Shown: in pieces, positions 12,735 through 23,290 of the stretch | How the letters are laid out: each line of letters opens with the position of its first letter | Numbering within the stretch: the first letter of the stretch is position 1 | Source of the DNA: Anopheles merus | Lineage: Eukaryota; Arthropoda; Insecta; Diptera; Culicidae | DNA length: 64,000 nt | NCBI RefSeq assembly: GCF_017562075.2 | Contig: NC_054085.1 | Location: 33,047,039 to 33,111,038 of the forward strand | Direction of reading: 5' to 3' | Made by a program: the position numbers and the translations under genes | The notes under the pieces: model-generated | Database searches by the model: none | What the model was told of the DNA's origin: nothing | What the model saw: only the letters and a program-made list of their open reading frames with translations

Positions 12735-13387
12735 TCAGATGTTACACATCCACCACCAGGATTGAACTGAACGGCCGGGAAAGTGACTTTTATTGACATG
12801 CGGTTGATGCTGCGCCGGAAGTTTGATCTTCACTCCATCCGCGAGTGAAATCACGCCAGTCAGAAAAGGTTTCCCTTTCCTTGACGAATGTCGTGAGAAG
12901 TCAATGTTCCCGGGCGCGTGTGTGTGGGTCACAATGGAGTCAGCTGGAACGCCATACGAGGATCCTAGACATATGGGACCGTGGCTACAGGATGTGGTTT
13001 CGTTTTTTTTTCTCTGTTAAAGGGATGAGTATATTCCAATCACCCAATGGCCTTTGATCGAGAGTGAGAGCGTGGGATTTTATGAATAAATCAATGGTTC
13101 CAGGAAGCGAGTGCATCCTTTCGTTGGACATCCGCCACTGCCAGGAGCGGGTGAACAAATTGTTGGCGATCAGATCCAGTCTGTATCGGATCCAGTTGTG
13201 GCGGATGCGGGAATGTGCTATTGAGAGTGTGAATTGTAGTTCATTCAACACAAACAACGAATGCAAATGGGAACAGGACAGTCCGGATGTGGACGCAACA
13301 GATGTCTTTAATAGTTCAGACGAGGATCATCTATCTTACCTACTTGAAGGAAGGTTCGGTTTTTGTGTGAATTCTACAATTTTATAA
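12735..13387. other. Segment with weak coding-like signal on both strands, not recognised
   Basis: On the plus strand, 12823-13002 reads as an open frame with many G/C-ending codons. It contains peptide blocks such as FPFLDECREKSMFPG and TPYEDPRHMGPWLQD. It could be joined to a second open stretch (about 13104-13350, containing SECILSLDIRHCQERVNKLL and EQDSPDVDATDVF) by removing a roughly 100-base segment that ends in TTCCAG at 13103. On the minus strand, 12735-12932 is equally open, with a block such as FLTGVISLADGVKIKLPA. Real exons should favour one strand, so this is undecided. I do not recognise a family. No convincing start codon, promoter or poly(A) signal accompanies it. Confidence 0.15.
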
Positions 13388-16300
13388 TAATGAACTATTT
13401 CTTTGAAAACTGCAGAGTTGACGTGTTTCCTTTTCAATTCATCAACAGCAATGACGTTGTTTCTGGATGGTTATGGATTTGGTCTAGATTAGCTTCGTTT
13501 CAATTAGTTGGTTCTTCATCAACAATCAACTCTTTTGAGTTCGAGTTATTCTACCTTTCAAGAGAATACAGGTTCAACTGATTCTTTTTGATATCAATGT
13601 CCATTTCATTAAAGTAATTCATATGATGCGACCTTTTACTGTGTGCAATAGCTTACGATCAATTTAAAGTCCAGAAAAATAGTCAAAACATGCCATCGAT
13701 TCAGCATCGATGCGTGAATGGATGAAGATTTCATGAGATATCTGTTCAAGTTGTATCACGACGATCACCTCAGACTGGAAATTGCTTTTCAAATATAGTC
13801 TTCAAGGGGAAATCCTACATAAACTAGTAACATTGTTATGTTTAGTCTCAGTTCTCACTGCAGACTTGATAACTGTTATTTTTACTAGGCTATGCTCCGT
13901 TGTAAAGGCTTGAGTTGTTAGTTCGTTAGTTTTTGCTGTATCATATAACTTATACTAAATAATACCATTGCATATGCTATAAAGTTATCTATGTTTTAAT
14001 CGCTTGGGTACAAAAACAGCAAGAAGGATCAACAATATTTAAATACATATTCTACCTTCCTCTTCAGTTTCTACAATATTATAAAGAGGTCACTGAAAAG
14101 GAATAAACATAATGAACAAGTTATAAATCGTCCCGGATAGAAGATGCACAAGAAAAGATTTGTGGTTATGATTGTTTAAAAACCCGATATGTTTGTTGAC
14201 CATAGATACAAGAGAGCTCTTCATTACATCCAGGCAACAACCACTTTACGACCCACGACAAATGATTTTATTATCCTAACATCCCCCAAAAGGTACAAGT
14301 TACATATGAAAGAAGGTACAGAACATCGGCCAAGGATCGTAATGTTGTAATGTTTAATGCGAAGCCAGGAGAATAGAGTAGACGCTGTGTTTTGTTGATC
14401 CAAACCACTCCTTTCCGTGGAAATGTGAAGTAAATTCCGCGGGCCTGTCACTGGTGCCCGTATCCTTTTCTCCGTCCCGACCACAGTCGCGAACGTGCAT
14501 GATAAATGATCGGTTTGGACCGCCCGCGGTGGTGTCCTAGAGATCGGCATGGCGGTGGTCGGGCATGGCTGTGGTCGGAAACTGAGAGAGGATGAGAAAA
14601 TGTAGCCAAAGGACCCGTGGAAGATTATAAAAAAAACTAATAGAAAAAGATTATATTGCCGTAGAGCGAAAATCATCTGCCTCGCTTTAATTGGACAAGC
14701 AAGCTGATATGTGTACTGTAGGATGAACGTAAAAAAAGAAGGCTATATTAACGTAACCCTTCTGAAAACGTAGAACCGCGCACGAGAGAAAGAGCTACAA
14801 CAATTGTGAATTTCGCCATTCCTATCTATACACTCGGTACGCCTCGTGTAACAACACTAGAAGAACAAAAAGAAGTACCGGAAAAGTCCTACGAACGCTC
14901 CTTTTTTGTTCGATAGCCAATTAAAAATTGTTACACCGTACCGTCCCTTTCATCCCGACGCCGTTCCCACTTGTGCCGCTGTGACGTTGCGCAATTTATG
15001 CCCCTGGCTCACCCTAACGCCATCATTATTGGCAGTTCCTCTTCCAGCCTGTTGGTGCGTACAGCTCGGCAAACTTAATCAAGATTGCAGACTCTTGCCG
15101 CCTCTTTCGTGTATCCTTTTGAACATCCGGAGTAATGCCGGAAGGGAATTATTGGTGAAAATATACATCTGAGCACTCACCGGCCTCTCGAGACGAGCCG
15201 ATTTCCTAACGCGCACGTCGATTTCCCCTTTTATTCTGCACATTCATGCTACGAGATTGTAGTAGCAATTTAACGCATCCTGATCGTGTTCGATTGTGCG
15301 ATTCCTCTCCTTCGGCGTTGCTTTTCATTAGCGAAACCGGGTGTCTTCTGTAGAGGGTTGTTTCACGCACGGATGCTGCGCACAAGAGCAGCGCAATAAA
15401 ATAGGGTGGATAATGTTGGAGTTGGTGAAACGGTGAAAGGAAAGGCTCGAGTAACATCTCGGGAAGAGCCAACCAATTGGAGCGCAGTGATGAGAGCAGC
15501 GAATGGGAAAGAATGTTGTGCCCGTAAAAGGATAGGAGCGATGCAGAAATGCGCAACTTATATTTGCATCTCTTCGGGCGGGTTTTTCTGCGAATGATGG
15601 GAAGGAAACATACGTATAACGTTGCTGTGGGTATTGAAACAATGAAACTTCTCCACTGGAGGGTATTGCAAATGGCGATTGTAAATATGAATTATAACTG
15701 CAGCCTCAGTAGCACTGAAAGGTGGATATGGGAAAGCTCATTACTTGCTAATTGACATGATCTTGTATCATGCTTTGTCATATTTTTATACACATTGAAA
15801 CGTTTATCAAAAGTATTTCTTACCTAAATCTTTCTACTGATCCACACTTTTTTGGATGTTACACGACGTTTTTTGCCAGTAGCTGGTCCAAGACACAGCT
15901 GGGAACGTGTTAATTATTATGCTATTTTTTCACCTTTTTTATCGTCCAAGAAGCCACGATTTCTTTTTAATTTTAATTCCATGTTGATCTTACTGTCAAG
16001 TCATTGTTTCAATTGATACAAATTAAACAAAAGATGCTTCAAATTGAATAACTTCAGAACAAAATCATAAAATGCTGCTCAATTATGAAAGTTTTGAGTT
16101 GTTATTAACAAGTGATTTCGAACAGTTGTAGGAAATAGCCAATTTTGAGGATCAACTATAAGATTGAAAATAATGATGTCAAGCATTTCATAATTCAATA
16201 AAATTTGCTTCATGTTCAAAATTTTCAACCGCAAAAAAAACAAACAAAAAACAAACAAATAAAATATAGAATCTAATGATCCTAAAGCGAACTCCGATCT

Positions 16301-17470
16301 CGATGTTCTAATGTTCACGATCTCGTATTTGCGATAAAGCTCATAGTGGTTCTCATCAAAAAAAAAAGCGCCCGACAACTAAACTGCCAGGTTTGTTTTA
16401 ATCCACCCGCTCTCTAGCTCTATTTTCGGCACACAGTTAAGAGCGGACGATTACAGCCGAACCATTCCGCCGCCTGAATTGGTTTTGCTTTTTGTTTTAC
16501 GATTTCATTAACGTTTTTTCGCCGTTCTTTTCTCCATCCCCATGTGCGTGTCATGCTGTGGCCGTGTCCATTTCGCATGCGTTACGCATGCGGTGGTCTG
16601 TTTTTGGCGAGACAACTCATCCACACAGACGAACCATTCAGCAACCACTGGTGCTGGTGGTTTCGTGCAGGAAGGAGACCTTTTTTATTGACCTTCGCAC
16701 AAATGCGCCATTCTCTGGGCGATGGAATTTGCCATACGAGATGCCTTAGAGAAGCGCCGCAGGTGAAGGCGGGAATGCGAGGATGGTGCTAGGTTTTATT
16801 GGTTAGTTAGACATCGTTTGTCGCCTAAAAGGCTTACGTTCGGAACGCACGCACGCACTGTCGCTTCCTGTGGCCTTGTAATGGTTGGGGCCCCGCGAAA
16901 GCCTAATGAGCATAGAGTGGTTTTGGTATGGCGGATTTTTGATCGGTGCCCAACTCGCTTGCGAGAGCTGACGAGTAGATGCGAATTTTGTGATCAGCCG
17001 TGTACGATTCAGTGTGACTCGTTTGTCGAAATTAAGCGTTTTTTTCGAAATTGGGAAGATTGGGTTTATTAATTCAAGGCGAAAAATGCTTATTGGTGCT
17101 ATAAATCTGTGCCCGCTGCGTTGTTTTCTTCTTTGTTTAATTGCTCAGCGCCCAGCCCTGCACGGCATTTTGTAAACAGGTTTGGCATTTGACGAACGCA
17201 ATCAATGGCCCATCATTTTTATTAGTTGCTTTAGAGCAGGGGTGCACCAACCAACACTTCGATTGAGTTGTCTTGCGAAGGGGAACTAAAAGGATCCTAT
17301 TACGTACGGTTCTATTACGTGTCAGCAGGTGCCAATTTTCCTGGACCTCTGTCAATATGCCAGAGGTAGAAGAATAAGAAGCAAAAAAGTGAATCTTTTT
17401 TGGAAAATTCACATTTACAAGCATCATGTAATGTGATAGGAGATGTCTTCTCCTCGCTCTGTATATTAAA
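13388..17470. other. Non-coding with two AT-rich valleys
   Basis: Bases 13.4-14.2 kb and 15.75-16.4 kb are AT-rich valleys. The sequence between them is balanced, with frames of up to 150 codons on the minus strand (14224-14676) that look unstructured. A T-rich interval and an (A)n(CA)-like stretch at 16232-16260 are simple sequence. I recognise no gene, RNA gene or mobile element. Confidence 0.5.
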
Positions 17471-17757
17471 GGGCCATTTTTTAGCGATTGTTAGCTAAAT
17501 TTAGACGTCAGAAAAAGGAAGAATCTCCAATGTAATTGATATGATGCTTGTAAGTGACTTGTAAGCGTGTACACGTAAACAAGTGATGGATTATGTTACT
17601 AATGGCCACTAAAAACTCACCAAAGCACATGTACTGCAAACTCTACTGCAAATAATTGAGTTTATGTTGAGGAAACAGTCAGTTGCTGAACGTTGCGTAC
17701 GTCGATTTAATTTGACTATCGTTTTATTTAACATCCTACAATGTGAAACTAACGAAG
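17471..17757. other. AT-rich non-coding lead-in to a possible micro-ORF
   Basis: This AT-rich sequence holds no long frame. The last bases before 17758 (ACTAACGAAG) give a purine at -3 relative to the ATG, which is acceptable for an insect start codon. Confidence 0.4.
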
Positions 17758-17939
17758 ATGGTGAGTGATCTTAATGATGATTGTTACAGAATGTCTTTAA
17801 AATTCAGCAAAACTTTAAACTATCAATTTTACAGGCAATTGAAGTTTATGAGTATCGGAAGGAACATGTTAAAACGATCAGGCAGTCGTTGATCGTTGAA
17901 GGTCAGTTCAATCTCGAGATGACGGAGTGTATATTCTGA
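17758..17939 (+). other. Possible spliced micro-ORF, 35 codons, not recognised
   Basis: ATG at 17758 is followed directly by a consensus 5' splice site GTGAGT (17761). A U-rich 3' splice site TTTTACAG ends at 17834. Joining these gives a 35-residue frame that starts MAIEVYEYRKEHVKTIRQSL and ends at TGA 17937-17939. The same ATG is also open without splicing for 44 codons, to TGA 17890-17892. A second possible donor (GTCAGT after GTTGAAG) would shorten the peptide further. A first exon ending at the ATG is common in small insect housekeeping genes, but the peptide matches no family I know. It may be a chance arrangement in AT-rich DNA. Confidence 0.15.
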
Positions 17940-18192
17940 GTTGAAAGGAGAATTTCATTTGCTTTACAGTTTAAGTAAATGTAAATAATCGAATATTCGA
18001 GAATGAAAAACAAATACTTTTGATTATTAGGAATATTACGATTCCGAATCATATAATGGAACAGTTTGATCACTTGGTGGAATGGTTCAAATCAATAATG
18101 GAGTATTGCAAGCATTCTATGAAGCATTTGCAGTTAAGATATATTTTTTTTATACAACCAACTATGGGATTTGTTTCAATTTCAAAAGTATA
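17940..18192. other. AT-rich non-coding
   Basis: This AT-rich spacer lies between the possible micro-ORF and the foldback element. No feature is visible. Confidence 0.5.
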
Positions 18193-18336
18193 AGGGTAAT
18201 TTGCCAACTGTTGCACACCACCCAATTATTGCACACTGCGTATAAATTGTTGTTTATCGATATGTTTATAAAACATTGATAAATCGATAAAACATTGGCA
18301 GTTCTCTTTTGTGTGCAACAATTGGCATATTACCCT
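18193..18336. mobile_element. MITE-like foldback element, 144 bp
   Basis: The two ends are inverted copies of each other. AGGGTAATTTGCCAACTG at 18193 continues with TTGCACAC. The complement of the right end reads AGGGTAATATGCCAATTG and continues with TTGCACAC. That is 24 of 26 matching positions. The arms continue imperfectly inward to a central AT-rich loop holding TTTATCGATA words, so the whole unit can fold into a long hairpin. It has no coding capacity, like non-autonomous DNA transposons. The flanking bases do not show a clean target-site duplication (TA on the left, AT on the right), so the family cannot be named. Confidence 0.75.
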
Positions 18337-18659
18337 ATTACTCTTTGTTCCCATTTTCCTCGATAAAAATGCATTTAGTAAAGTAAACAATAATTACTAT
18401 GCAAATAAAAGGTCAAGTGATTGAAAATATTTTAATAATATTCTAAAATCATGAAAATACTGAATCCACAATTTAACAAATTAATATAACCCAGAATATC
18501 GTTGTGGAACGTACAACAGAATGGGACGTAACCTGTTAGTTAATTGTTTATTCGAAATGGTCTTCATTTAATCGACCGTCGCACCACGTTACATGTTTTA
18601 TTAAAACATCATCCACAGTTTGGCCGCGTATCTAAGCTGCAATATCTACTGCCTGTTGT
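18337..18659. other. AT-rich non-coding
   Basis: An AT-rich valley with an exact ATGCAAAT octamer at 18399-18406. No gene is seen. Confidence 0.5.
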
Positions 18660-18755
18660 TGTTTTTTCTTCTTCCTCCATTCTCTTTCTCTCTCTCTTAT
18701 CCCATTTCATCTCTATTTCTTCCACCGCCTTCTCCCTTTCCTTTCGCCCCATCCC
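18660..18755. repeat. Polypyrimidine tract
   Basis: Almost every base on the plus strand is C or T, with a TC core at 18681-18698. It is a low-complexity tract that opens a GC-richer block. It could act as a splice-acceptor polypyrimidine tract, but no obvious exon follows it. Confidence 0.7.
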
Positions 18756-18988
18756 GCGTGTCTATCGCTTTAACATTCACCACCCTTTTGCTAGATGGGG
18801 AGGGCAAACTTTTCAAACTGCAACCTGATCAATTAGGTTGCTGCACGGTCCGCCAACCGGTTTTTGTAGGGCCACGTGAAAACGGAGTGACGGTCATCCG
18901 CACGCAATGGAGACGCACATGGAGGGGAAGGGAGCGTTTAGCAAACGGGTCGGGGACAGGAAAGCAAAGAAGAAGGAAAACAAAAAAA

Positions 18989-19006
18989 ACACACACACAC
19001 ACACAC
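18989..19006. repeat. (AC)n microsatellite
   Basis: Nine AC units followed by imperfect continuation to 19018. It lies 70 bases upstream of a 20-base G run. Confidence 0.85.
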
Positions 19007-19076
19007 CAGCACACGCACAGTGCCCTGTTTAGATTTACGAGCGAGCGAGAAAGATCGATACGAAGAAGGGCGACTA

Positions 19077-19096
19077 GGGGGGGGGGGGGGGGGGGG
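19077..19096 (+). repeat. Uninterrupted run of 20 G
   Basis: Twenty consecutive G residues on the plus strand, flanked by CGACTA and TTGTGTG. Such a run can form an intramolecular G-quadruplex on the plus strand. It is unusually long for an insect genome and is prone to sequencing and assembly length error. Confidence 0.9.
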
Positions 19097-19494
19097 TTGT
19101 GTGTCCACTTCCCCTCGCCCCATGCGTTTGCCTAAATTTTAGCCGACGCGGTTAGTACCGATTTCGAAATGTCCGAAACATCCCCGACACGACAACAATC
19201 GCGCAGGAGGGTGCAAAGTCCCTTTCGCCGGTGGGATTCATTCAGTGGTTCCATCAACAACGCGGTCTCCCCTTCCACTCTCGTCTCGTCATTCTCCAAC
19301 CCCCTCTCCGCCCCATTCCCACCTCTCTTTCTTATCTCTTCACGCACATTTTCATTATCTGTGTGCCGTGGTCCGTTTTTCTCTTTTTCCGCTTGATTGT
19401 CGATCCGTGCTGATAAACTGCACACACGATGCACGTAGCGCAGCAGCGCGACACTCCGCGCACAATGCTGCGTGCGTGCATGCGTTCGTGTGTT

Positions 19495-19513
19495 TGTGTG
19501 TGTGTGTGTGTGT
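19495..19513. repeat. (TG)n microsatellite
   Basis: A TG run of about nine and a half units that follows imperfect GTGCGTGC words. Confidence 0.85.
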
Positions 19514-21400
19514 AGTGGTTAGGTTTAAAATTTTAATTTACAGTTTCCTTTCACACTGATAATGGCCGCAAGCAAATCGAGCGACCCAAATTTGTTTTTA
19601 TTGTGCCTCATCCCCCGTCCCTGGTGTCGCCACTGCCGCCTTCCGCCAACAACTGGTCCCTATTTTCCGCTGATTGCTTTTCTGCGTGCGTATTCTATCG
19701 CGCACACACATCATTGGAACTGTGCCGACCCTTTTTGATACTTTTTCTGCCGCTCGCTAGACGACGGAGAATGTCATCTCGCTGACGGCTTGCGGCTTGC
19801 TGAGATGGGGCCGGTTGGAACCGAAACAAAAAACACGAAAAAAAGATCGCAAATGCTCAAAGATGTAACGCTGTTGGCAGGGCAGCAACCTTCGCCCCAT
19901 CGAAGCAGTCTGGTCAAACAAACGCTCGCTTTTCTCTCTGCCTCGCGGCGCAGTCGTCACTCGTGGTTGTTTTCTTCTCCGCCCTGTGACGGCACTGTGA
20001 CGATCGATTCTCTGTCTCGTTTGCCCCCACCCAAAAGCACGCACGGCCGCGACTGCGTTTTTCGAATTTGTTCGCACTTGCCAATGGGTCACTTTCCCCA
20101 CGTCCCCGCCATCCCCCTTCGCGCCGCTCAGTCGCTTCGACCTTCCCCCTCCGTGGGGTGCACCAGCAAACGATACGATCGGTGTCAACGGCCTCCGCGA
20201 AGGGGCAGGTTTTTCGGTGGTGGTTTGGGCCCTGCTTCGCACAATCATACGGCTGCGGGCACGCATACCGACGCAATCAGCGCGATCCCACCGCCACCCC
20301 CCCCCTCCTCCCCGGCCCTGGTGCTGCACTCTGTGGTGGATGCGCAACGTAAACGCATTCGCTCGCGCAAAGCCCGCAGCACACACGCAGCAGGCCGCGA
20401 ACCTATGATCTTTCACACAGTTGATAGGGAAGTAGGGGAAACGGAACGGAAGGGAAGCTGAAGGGTGTGAAGGGGATAGCTGCTTCTGGTGGGGCTGATG
20501 GGAAGGGAGTTTAGGTTTGGGGTGGGGTGGACAGATGCATTTCAGCGTGTACGAGGGAGAAGGAAGCAGAATAGTACGTTACTGTGCGTACCCCGTGTCT
20601 GTTTTGGCCCGTGCTTAGTTTTGGGTGAGTTTTTCAAGCTTGGTCAGCTCGAGAGGGAGAGGTAGGGGGTAGGGAGGGAAGCCAGCGACTACATGGTGCG
20701 CTCTCGTGATGGTTGTGTGGTGCGGTTTTTTTTCCATTCCACCAATTGGGTGTCTTTTTTTCGCTGTGCGGCACAGCGTGCGTTCGTCTGCACTTGTTCA
20801 CTTCCTCTGCAAACTCTGGGGGACTCGCGAGAAAGTGGCCAGACCAGAAGGTTTGAGATGCAAGAGGTGCGAAGGGTATTAACTGGATGGATCGCCTAAA
20901 GAACCCTCCAGGGGAAGGTTCCCGGAGAGGAAACGGGAATGTGTGATATGCCCACGAACACACTCACACACACACACGCCCAGCGCGCAACAAACGGATG
21001 GATTGTTTGGCCTGGGCGGAGTGCTGAAGATGTTCGCCGGTTCTTCCAACCACCAGCACCATGGCATGGCTTGGCCCGGTTGGGTGAAGAATGCACCCGC
21101 AAACTACCGCACCTACTACCGGCCTGCTGGAGCGAGTGCGTTATCACTCGCGATGAAATAACGGCGCGATAATCGGCCATTTTTTCTGGAGTACCCGTGC
21201 GGCAGCCATCGGACAACTGCGATTGATGAAGTTGGCGACACGTGTACAGTGTGTGATTTACCGTGTTCAGGAAAAAACAGGCACATCCGGTAGAATGGTT
21301 TAGAAGGTATTGGTAGATTAGGGCGAGGAACGACATCTTTTACGGAAAGTAATGTACTTCTATGGGGAGAGGATCGTCCCAAAATTATGACAACAGTAAG
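19514..21400. other. GC-rich non-coding block
   Basis: The block is GC-rich with many CG steps, and long open frames overlap on both strands: 223 codons plus at 19790-20461, 219 codons minus at 19757-20416, and 146 codons minus at 20896-21336. The matching lengths on opposite strands show that the frames come from composition. A run of nine C at 20299-20307 and a (CA)n run at 20965-20977 are present. I recognise no domain. A minus-strand Cys/His pattern near 20330-20400 is discussed among the rejected items. Confidence 0.4.
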
Positions 21401-22150
21401 AAACCAAATCAGCCTTCCGAGGACTTTTTTTCCAATCTAAGGCATATAGAAGAAGGAGATGTTTGTCGTCCTCTGTAGTGCAGTCTATTGATTACAAACT
21501 AAAACGTTAAGTCACTGTCACAACACCAATGCCGAGCTGTGTATATTTAGCGTAAACAAGGTCATATAGCCATGTGAGCGTGTAAACACGCACGTCTTCC
21601 AGAAGATAGCCCATCTCCACTTGTGTTTGTGTGTGCAAATGTTGTTGCAAAACACGACAAAACTATCAATAAGCCTGTTATGGTCTATTTTTGTCTTAGA
21701 TGCATCATGAGATCGACATATTGAGATATATGAGGAAGATCGTGATTAGAACTTAAGATGCTTAGGTCCTAATAAAGTAAACTTCTAGCAATTTGGATCT
21801 TGATGGAAAATTGCCAATTAGATGCTAGAATTGACGTAGACTAATTGATATTGGATGCAATGCACTAACAGAAGGTGCAGTGTATTCAAGAATTTGATCA
21901 GAAGAATTGTCAGGCACTAAGACCACATAGACCACTCAGGATCTGACCTGATGATCTACTAAAAGACAATCCATTTCAAAAACCGGAAAACGTCTTGTAA
22001 CTCGGATATAATCAGTAAATGTACCTAACTGCATCCGACCATGGAAGAGTCGGCAATGCCAATTACAGCTCCTAACACTACAATAAACGAAGACCATTAA
22101 AGCTATTCTCACACCGCATAACTTAATGTACGTAACATCTTCATTCATCC
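21401..22150. other. AT-rich valley, no gene seen
   Basis: This moderately AT-rich sequence has no frame above 70 codons and no identifiable element. Confidence 0.5.
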
Positions 22151-23290
22151 TTCAGCATTGCCAATTGATCGTTCCGGTGTCATCTTGTGCCTATTTTTGG
22201 CTCAAAATTCCGCAGCAAACCTCCAATTCCAAACAAACCCTCCAAACACCTCACCCTCCACACGCTCCCTTGTGTATGATTCGAGATGACAGCACAGATT
22301 ACTTCACCGCCCGGGAGGGGATGGTGTTCTGCGCTTGAAGATTCACACTCAGGGCCTCTCAGGGCCACACATACCGGATCTGCTGCTGCTGCTGCTCTGC
22401 GTCGTTCGGAAATCTGCCAGCCTTGGCCCGCAAAATCGTAAACAACTTGGCACACAGCGCAACGCATTAGCACGGTGCCTTGCCATCCAATGGCATTGAG
22501 CTCGGAACTGTTCCGACACTGGCGATCCTCCACGTTTGCGGTTTCCAGCCGCTGCTCGCTTCGCTTCTCTTCCGCAGCACACAAGGTCTGCTTGGAGCGC
22601 ATGTTTCGCCATCGCCCTCAGCCGTTCACTTCCTTCGAGGGTAGAGTTTAAAAAGGCATTACCACAAAAAAAAAAACACAGACGCACAATTCCCTTCCGA
22701 GCTGGAAGCACATTTTGCTCGAGGCAGCCGTAGCGAATGCTGGCCGAATTCCGAATATTATTTTTTTTTGGCACACGCACAAACACCTCCGGGCAACGGC
22801 TGCCTATTTGCTTTGGCAGCAGCACCAACCGTGCTCCTCTCGCGTACGCACATTCGTCGCCTGGCGTCGTAAACAAGCGTGGATTGCGGCATGGCCTTCG
22901 CACGCGCGTCCGATTGTTTTGACCTAGATTTTTGCGCCACCCTTTTTACGAGTGCGAGGGGACGGGCGAAACCACACAGACAACCACAAAATCCCTTTAC
23001 CCTAAACCTGTTGCGACCTCGCAACGGTGCACGTATTTGTGCACGTGGAATCGCGCGTACGACGGCCGCGTTCGGAGTACGCGTTCGCAGTGGTCAAATT
23101 CGCGGCGATAGAGTGCGTGGCAATGGGGGTGGGTTTGAGGCTGGGGGTTTTGAATTCTGCCCCCCCCCCCTGGTTTGCGTACGGTTTCATCACGGACGGC
23201 CAAGAATTGGGTCTGTCGGGTTTGGCTGCAGATGATGTGTGCAACTTCTTCCGCTCTCATTTGGCGGTGCCGTCACCTTCATAAGCATCG
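22151..23290. other. GC-rich, CpG-rich non-coding block
   Basis: The block contains a CTG run (22380-22396), an 11-base C run (23160-23170) and many CG steps. Overlapping frames on both strands (up to 184 codons minus, 118 plus) resemble no family. It may be a regulatory block or the GC-rich 5' part of an unseen transcript. Confidence 0.4.
22380..22396. repeat. (CTG)n trinucleotide repeat
   Basis: Five CTG units plus a partial one on the plus strand, within a GC-rich block and not in a recognised coding frame. Confidence 0.8.

Noticed and set aside
19757..20461. Opposed frames of 219 and 223 codons, with a C-x2-C and His-rich pattern near 20330-20400 on the minus strand that recalls a zinc finger
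   Set aside because: The spacing between the second Cys and first His is two residues too long for C2H2, the pattern occurs once, and it continues into a Gly run from a C-rich tract.
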